Shown here: positions 59,297 to 64,000 of the stretch, in pieces
Layout: each line of letters opens with the position of its first letter
How positions within the stretch are numbered: position 1 is the stretch's first letter
Source: Stutzerimonas stutzeri
GTDB taxonomy: Bacteria; Pseudomonadota; Gammaproteobacteria; Pseudomonadales; Pseudomonadaceae
Assembly: GCF_000219605.1 (NCBI RefSeq)
Contig: NC_015740.1
Span: 372,001 to 436,000, forward strand
DNA: 64,000 nucleotides
Direction: 5' to 3'
Notes under the pieces: generated by a model
What the model saw: the letters and a program-made list of their open reading frames with translations, nothing else
The model's database searches: none
What the model was told of the DNA's origin: nothing
Translations under genes and position numbers: made by a program

Positions 59297-61117
59297 GTGA
59301 TCGAGAATCTTCGCAACATCGCCATCATCGCCCACGTCGACCATGGCAAGACCACCCTCGTCGACAAGCTGCTGCGCCTGTCCGGCACCCTGGACCGCAA
59401 AGAAGCGGAAAACGAGCGCGTGATGGACTCCAACGACCAGGAAAAGGAACGCGGCATCACCATCCTGGCCAAGAACACCGCACTGAAGTGGAACGGCTAC
59501 AACATCAACATCGTCGACACCCCCGGCCACGCCGACTTCGGCGGTGAAGTCGAGCGCGTGATGAGCATGGTGGACTCCGTACTGCTGGTGGTCGACGCCC
59601 AGGACGGCCCCATGCCGCAGACCCGCTTCGTGACCCAGAAGGCGTTTAAGGCCGGCCTGCGTCCGATCGTCGTGGTGAACAAGATCGACCGTCCGGGCGC
59701 GCGTCCTGACTGGGTCATCGACCAGATCTTCGACCTGTTCGACAACCTCGGCGCCAGCGACGAGCAGCTGGACTTCCCGATCGTCTATGCCAGCGCCCTG
59801 AACGGCATCGCCGGCATGGACCACGAGAACATGGACGACAACATGGATGCCCTGTTCCAGGCCATCATCGACCATGTTCCGGCGCCCAAGGTGGACGTCG
59901 ACGGCCCGTTCCAGATGCAGATCTCCCAGCTGGACTACAACAGCTTCCTCGGTGTGATCGGTATCGGCCGCATCGCTCGCGGCACCATCAAGGCCAACAG
60001 CCCGGTGACCGCCATCGGCGCCGACGGCAAGAAGCGTAACGGCCGTATCCTGAAGATCATGGGTCACTCCGGTCTGCAGCGCGTGGAAGTCCAGGAAGCC
60101 ACCGCCGGCGATATCGTCTGCGTATCCGGCATGGACGAGCTGTACATCTCCGACACCCTCTGCGACCAGAACACCGTCGAGGCGCTGCCGCCGCTGACCG
60201 TCGACCAGCCGACCGTGTCCATGACCTTCCAGGTCAACGACTCGCCCTTCGCCGGCAAGGAAGGCAAGTTCGTCACCAGCCGCAACATCAAGGACCGTCT
60301 GGACAAGGAACTGCTGCACAACGTGGCGCTGCGTGTCGAGCAGGGCGACAGCCCGGAGAAGTTCAAGGTCTCCGGCCGTGGTGAGCTGCACCTGTCGGTA
60401 CTGATCGAAACCATGCGCCGCGAAGGCTTCGAGCTGGCCGTCGGCCGCCCGGAAGTGGTGATCATCGAGAACGAGGCCGGCGAAAAGCAGGAGCCCTACG
60501 AGAACGTCACCATCGACATCGAGGAGCAACACCAGGGGCCGGTGATGGAGCAGATGGGCCTGCGCAAGGGCGATCTGACCAACATGATCCCCGACGGCAA
60601 GGGTCGCATCCGCCTGGAGTACACCATCCCGGCGCGCGGCCTGATCGGTTTCCGCAACAACTTCCTGACCCTGACCTCGGGTACCGGCATCCTGACCTCG
60701 ACCTTCAGCCACTACGGCCCGATCAAGGCCGGCGAAGTCACCAACCGCCAGAACGGCGTGCTGGTCTCCATGGCCACCGGTACCGCACTGACCTACTCGC
60801 TGGAAACCCTGCAGGCTCGCGGCAAGCTGTTCCTCGAGCCCGGCCAGGACATCTACGAAGGCCAGCTGTGCGGCATCAACAGCCGTGACAACGACCTGGT
60901 GATCAACCCCACCAAGGGCAAGAAGCTCGACAACATGCGCGCGTCCGGCAAGGACGAGGTCATCGCCCTGGTTCCGCCGATCAAGTTCACCCTCGAGCAG
61001 GCGCTGGAATTCATCGCTGATGACGAGCTGGTGGAAGTGACGCCGAAATCGATCCGTCTGCGCAAGAAGATGCTGAACGAGAACGACCGCAAGCGTTACG
61101 AGCGCAGCAAGGTGTAA
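59297..61117 (+). CDS. typA: Ribosome-associated translational GTPase TypA/BipA
   Basis: A 606-residue GTPase starting with GTG. G1 [16 protein letters not shown]2 region ERGITI, G3 [10 protein letters not shown]4 [10 protein letters not shown], then EF-G-like domains and the TypA-specific C-terminus ([29 protein letters not shown]). It binds ribosomes under stress and cold. 167 bp after thiI. Confidence 0.97.
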   Translation: MIENLRNIAIIAHVDHGKTTLVDKLLRLSGTLDRKEAENERVMDSNDQEKERGITILAKNTALKWNGYNINIVDTPGHADFGGEVERVMSMVDSVLLVVDAQDGPMPQTRFVTQKAFKAGLRPIVVVNKIDRPGARPDWVIDQIFDLFDNLGASDEQLDFPIVYASALNGIAGMDHENMDDNMDALFQAIIDHVPAPKVDVDGPFQMQISQLDYNSFLGVIGIGRIARGTIKANSPVTAIGADGKKRNGRILKIMGHSGLQRVEVQEATAGDIVCVSGMDELYISDTLCDQNTVEALPPLTVDQPTVSMTFQVNDSPFAGKEGKFVTSRNIKDRLDKELLHNVALRVEQGDSPEKFKVSGRGELHLSVLIETMRREGFELAVGRPEVVIIENEAGEKQEPYENVTIDIEEQHQGPVMEQMGLRKGDLTNMIPDGKGRIRLEYTIPARGLIGFRNNFLTLTSGTGILTSTFSHYGPIKAGEVTNRQNGVLVSMATGTALTYSLETLQARGKLFLEPGQDIYEGQLCGINSRDNDLVINPTKGKKLDNMRASGKDEVIALVPPIKFTLEQALEFIADDELVEVTPKSIRLRKKMLNENDRKRYERSKV

Positions 61118-61444
61118 TCCCCGTTGCGAAACTGCAAAAAGGCGCCTTCGGGCGCCTTTTTGCGTTTTCACGCACGCCGCACATCGGCCAGCGCAGCGGC
61201 GCCGGGATCTGTGAGGACGTTGCATTGAAAGTTGTACAACCCTTTTGCAGCAGTATCGCTTAGCCGGATTCCTATCAGCCGGGCTCATCGCCAGCAGTCA
61301 GCGCCCGTCCAGGCGGCAATAAAACGTGTACAAGTAATGTCACAATGACATGATATTGTACAAGTTTTGGCTCGGTGCAAATGTGTCCGGGTCCTCGATG
61401 ACTGACCGATTGGCTGCCGAGCAGCCTCGCAAAGGGAGTGTTCG
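61118..61444 (+). promoter_or_regulatory. Leader region of the chemoreceptor with repeated TTGTACAA motifs
   Basis: After the typA terminator, TTGTACAA occurs at 61232-61239 and 61356-61363, and TGTACAAG at 61327-61334. Between the last two is the inverted repeat ATGTCA-CAA-TGACAT (61337-61351). The cluster ends ~80 bp before the start codon. It looks like an operator array; the regulator is unknown. No ORF seen. Confidence 0.5.
61136..61161 (+). terminator. Rho-independent terminator of typA
   Basis: AAAAA, GGCGCC, loop TTCG, GGCGCC, TTTTT, 18 bp after the stop. Confidence 0.92.
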
Positions 61445-63082
61445 ATGAACAAGCAGATGTCGGTTTCCATGCGTCTGGGCCTGGGATTTTTCGTGATTCT
61501 GGCGTTGATGGTGGCGGTCGCCGTGGTCAGCGCGCTCAAAGTCGACGTCATCGACCGGAGCATGAGTCAGATCAGCTCGCAGGCTGGTCTGAAACAACGC
61601 TATGCGATCAACTTCCGTGGCAGCGTGCACGACCGCGCGATTGCCGTGCGCGACGCCGTCAGTGCTGCTGATCCCGCGTTCGCTCGCGGGCAGGTGGCGG
61701 AGATCGAGCGCCTGGCGCAGCTGTATGCTGACTCGGCGGCGCCGATGAAGACGATGCTCGCGCAGCCCTCCGCCGATACCGTAGAAAAGCAGCTGATGCA
61801 GCAGATCGAGACCATCGAGGCGAAGACCAATGCGCTGACCCAGCAGGTGGTCGAACTGCGCTTCAGCGAGGATTCGGCGCGTGCCCACGAATTCCTATTG
61901 GACAATGTCGCCGGGGCCTATACCGAATGGCTGCGATTGATCAATGCATTCATCGATCACCAGGAAGCGAGCATCAATCAGGACGTGGCCGTGGTCCGGG
62001 AAACCGCCAGCGGCTTCCTCGCGCTCATCGTCGCGGTGACTGGCGTGGCGGTTCTGCTCGGGGTGGCCATTGCCGTCGTAATCATCCGCAAGCTGCGCTC
62101 GACCCTTGGCGCCGAGCCCGACGAGGTGGCCCGCGTGATCGGCAACCTGGCCAATGGCGATCTCGGCCAGGTAATCGTCACCCCGTACCCGGACAGCGTC
62201 ATGGGGGCGACCGCCAAGATGGCCAGCCGCCTCACCGCAATCATTGCCGAGGTGCGCGCTGCCGCCGACGGCGTCGGTGTCGCTTCGGGCGAGCTGCGTA
62301 CCTCGTCTGCGAACAGCAATCAGCAGATCCAGCATCAGTCGGCCGAGGCCGAGCAAGTGGCCACGGCGATCAATCAGATGGCCACGACGGTGAACGAGGT
62401 GGCGAGCTTCGCCGCCCGCGCCGCCGCAGCGGCGAAGAGCGCCGACGAGCAGGTCGAGACCGGTACGCGAATCGTCGGCGAAACAGCCGTCTCCATCCAT
62501 AACCTGGCCAAAGTGCTGGAAAGCGCGACCGAAACCGTCAACCAGGTCTCGGCGCAAAGCGGCGATATCGAAAAGATCCTGCAGGTCATCACCGCGATCG
62601 CCGAGCAGACCAACCTGCTCGCGCTCAATGCGGCGATCGAGGCGGCGCGTGCCGGCGAGCATGGTCGCGGCTTCGCAGTGGTGGCCGACGAGGTGCGCTC
62701 GCTGGCCAACCGCACGCAGCTGTCGTCCAGCGAAATCAGCGAGATGATCGCCTCGCTGCAGGCTGGCGCCGGCAGAGCGGTGGAGGTGATGCAGTCGAGC
62801 AAGCAACTGGCGCAGCAGACCGTCGAGCAGACGCTGCAGGCGGAGAATGCGCTGGCCAAGATTCGTCAGGAAGTGGGTTCGATCAACGAAATGAACGCGC
62901 AGATCGCGACGGCTTCCGAGGAGCAGGGTGCAGTGGCGGAAGAGGTCAATCAGAGTGTCACGCGCATCCACGACTCCACCGTCGCCAGTTCCGCCGCCTC
63001 GAACCAGGTGGCGTCTTCCAGCCAGGACCTGACCCTGCTCGCCGAGGAGCTGAATCGCAAGGTCAACTACTTCCGCGGTTGA
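61445..63082 (+). CDS. Transmembrane methyl-accepting chemotaxis protein
   Basis: A 545-residue receptor with AAGGGAG upstream. TM1 ~10-30, a four-helix-bundle sensor domain (~31-190; [30 protein letters not shown]), TM2 ~193-215, HAMP-like region, and a signalling domain with [18 protein letters not shown]. The sensor region resembles 4HB_MCP/TarH-type domains. Ligand unknown. Its own terminator follows, and it is not in an operon. Confidence 0.9.
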   Translation: MNKQMSVSMRLGLGFFVILALMVAVAVVSALKVDVIDRSMSQISSQAGLKQRYAINFRGSVHDRAIAVRDAVSAADPAFARGQVAEIERLAQLYADSAAPMKTMLAQPSADTVEKQLMQQIETIEAKTNALTQQVVELRFSEDSARAHEFLLDNVAGAYTEWLRLINAFIDHQEASINQDVAVVRETASGFLALIVAVTGVAVLLGVAIAVVIIRKLRSTLGAEPDEVARVIGNLANGDLGQVIVTPYPDSVMGATAKMASRLTAIIAEVRAAADGVGVASGELRTSSANSNQQIQHQSAEAEQVATAINQMATTVNEVASFAARAAAAAKSADEQVETGTRIVGETAVSIHNLAKVLESATETVNQVSAQSGDIEKILQVITAIAEQTNLLALNAAIEAARAGEHGRGFAVVADEVRSLANRTQLSSSEISEMIASLQAGAGRAVEVMQSSKQLAQQTVEQTLQAENALAKIRQEVGSINEMNAQIATASEEQGAVAEEVNQSVTRIHDSTVASSAASNQVASSSQDLTLLAEELNRKVNYFRG

Positions 63083-63101
63083 TGACCCGTTGGCTGAACA
63101 G

Positions 63102-63131
63102 AAAAGCCCCGACCACAAGGCCGGGGCTTTT
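63102..63131. terminator. Bidirectional terminator
   Basis: AAAAGCCCCG and CGGGGCTTTT pair around a 10-base loop between the chemoreceptor and the convergent transporter gene. Confidence 0.85.
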
Positions 63132-63157
63132 CACTTTCCGACGATCTGGAATGCCGG

Positions 63158-64000
63158 TCAGGTAAAGAACAGCGGCACCACGACGCTGGAAATCAGCAGG
63201 ATCAATGCACCGCCCAGGCGCGAGGAGATCTGCGCGAAGGGCATCAGCGACATGCGTCGGGCGGCGGAGAGCACCGCGACGTCACCGGTGCCGCCCATGT
63301 TGGCCATGCACAGGCCGGCGGTGATGGCCGACTCGATCGGATAGAAGCCCACCAGTTTGCCCACCAGGCCGGCGCCGAACGCCGCACCGGCAACCACGGC
63401 GAAAACGATCAGCACATAGGTCAGCGAGATGGCGCCGATCACCTGGCCGAGGTCGGTGAAGGCCACGCCGATGCCGAACAGCAGGGCGAAGGTCCAGTTG
63501 CGTGCGACGAAGCGGAACCACTGGGAGGCGGCGTCGTTGATCGACTCGGGCACCAGGTTGCTGATCTTGAGCAGCGCCACCAGCACGATCATCAGTGCAT
63601 AGGGATGCAACGGCACGAACTTGCCGAGGATCTGCCCGGCGATGAAGAAGCTCAGTGCCGCGACCAGACCGATGCCCAGCGCGGGTAGGGTGATCGGGCC
63701 TTCCTTGTCGCTGACATCCACGCCCGGCATCATCTGGCCGTTGCCGGTCAGTGACGGGTAGCGATTGCCCAGGCCGTTGAGCATTCCGGCGATGATGATC
63801 GCGAAGACATTGCCCAGGGCCAGGGCCGGCACCAGGATCGAGATGTAGTAGCTGGCCGGCTGTCCGAGCAGCTGCTCGTAGATCTGGCTCATCGGTACCG
63901 CACCGGCACCCATGCCGCCGCCCATGATCGGCATGGCGATGACCACCACCGCATCCTGCGGCGAGAAACCGAGCAGCGCGCCCACGGCCATGGCGAACAG
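63158..64000 (-). CDS. 2-hydroxycarboxylate transporter (CitS/MaeN family), C-terminal part
   Basis: The frame is open to the right edge, so the N-terminus is missing and ~280 residues are present. The two GGxG re-entrant-loop signatures of the family are visible (AMPIMGGGMGAGAVPMS and CMANMGGTGDVAVLSAARRM) among about eight membrane segments. Family members are Na+ or H+ symporters for malate, citrate or lactate. Which acid is carried here cannot be told. Confidence 0.88.
   Translation of the reverse strand: MFAMAVGALLGFSPQDAVVVIAMPIMGGGMGAGAVPMSQIYEQLLGQPASYYISILVPALALGNVFAIIIAGMLNGLGNRYPSLTGNGQMMPGVDVSDKEGPITLPALGIGLVAALSFFIAGQILGKFVPLHPYALMIVLVALLKISNLVPESINDAASQWFRFVARNWTFALLFGIGVAFTDLGQVIGAISLTYVLIVFAVVAGAAFGAGLVGKLVGFYPIESAITAGLCMANMGGTGDVAVLSAARRMSLMPFAQISSRLGGALILLISSVVVPLFFT

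Overview
The window is a 64 kb piece of a GC-rich chromosome. It most likely comes from a member of the Pseudomonadaceae, probably the Pseudomonas stutzeri (Stutzerimonas) group. This is inferred from codon use, from Pseudomonas-type gene blocks (typA-thiI-glnA, ntrB-ntrC-trmL, hslV-hslU, ubiE-ubiJ-ubiB-hisI-hisE-tatABC-rsmE, yrfG/nudE-cysQ), from several chemoreceptors, and from GacA/RsmA-type small RNAs. I see no tRNA, rRNA, CRISPR array, insertion sequence or prophage. Most of the window is core genome.

Layout. 1-5 kb: the end of a RecQ-type helicase, a soluble FIST-domain chemoreceptor and a membrane chemoreceptor. 5-9.8 kb: a Tat-exported aldo/keto reductase, an NTP/NDP-exchange-type transporter, a ribosome-associated HPF-like protein, a histidine phosphatase, and an exported aldose-epimerase-like protein behind a perfect LacI-type palindrome. 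9.86-10.28 kb: two tandem Rsm-type regulatory RNAs about 240 bp apart. 10.3-15.8 kb: a stressosome operon (RsbR, RsbS, RsbT and an RsbT/SpoIIE fusion) continuing into a sensor kinase and a hybrid kinase with a one-base frameshift. 16-21.6 kb: a LysR regulator divergent from a beta-oxidation-like operon. 21.7-29.4 kb: a glycine-zipper protein, fdhD, a PAS hybrid kinase, yrfG, nudE-cysQ, a thioesterase and a YkgJ protein. 29.5-37 kb: glgP, fbp, small lipoproteins, a lipocalin, pip-dtd. 37.2-43.2 kb: rsmE, tatCBA, hisEI, ubiBJE. 43.4-48.3 kb: a PHA-system protein, an HBM-type chemoreceptor, a DUF971 protein and hslUV. The mcl-PHA gene cluster usually found here in pseudomonads is absent. 48.4-57.3 kb: an FdhF/YdeP oxidoreductase, trmL, ntrCB, two DUF4124 paralogues and glnA. 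57.7-64 kb: thiI, typA, a chemoreceptor and part of a 2-hydroxycarboxylate transporter.

How the parts work together. The nitrogen module is complete. NtrB/NtrC is preceded by a near-perfect NtrC palindrome, and glnA has a sigma-54 -24/-12 element with two NtrC-like sites 31 bp apart. hslVU has a near-consensus sigma-32 promoter. tatABC can export the Tat-signal aldo/keto reductase. The most interesting region is 9.86-15.76 kb. There a stressosome/two-component signalling operon runs convergently toward two RNAs whose hairpins present GGA in their loops, the hallmark of RNAs that sequester the translational regulator RsmA/CsrA.
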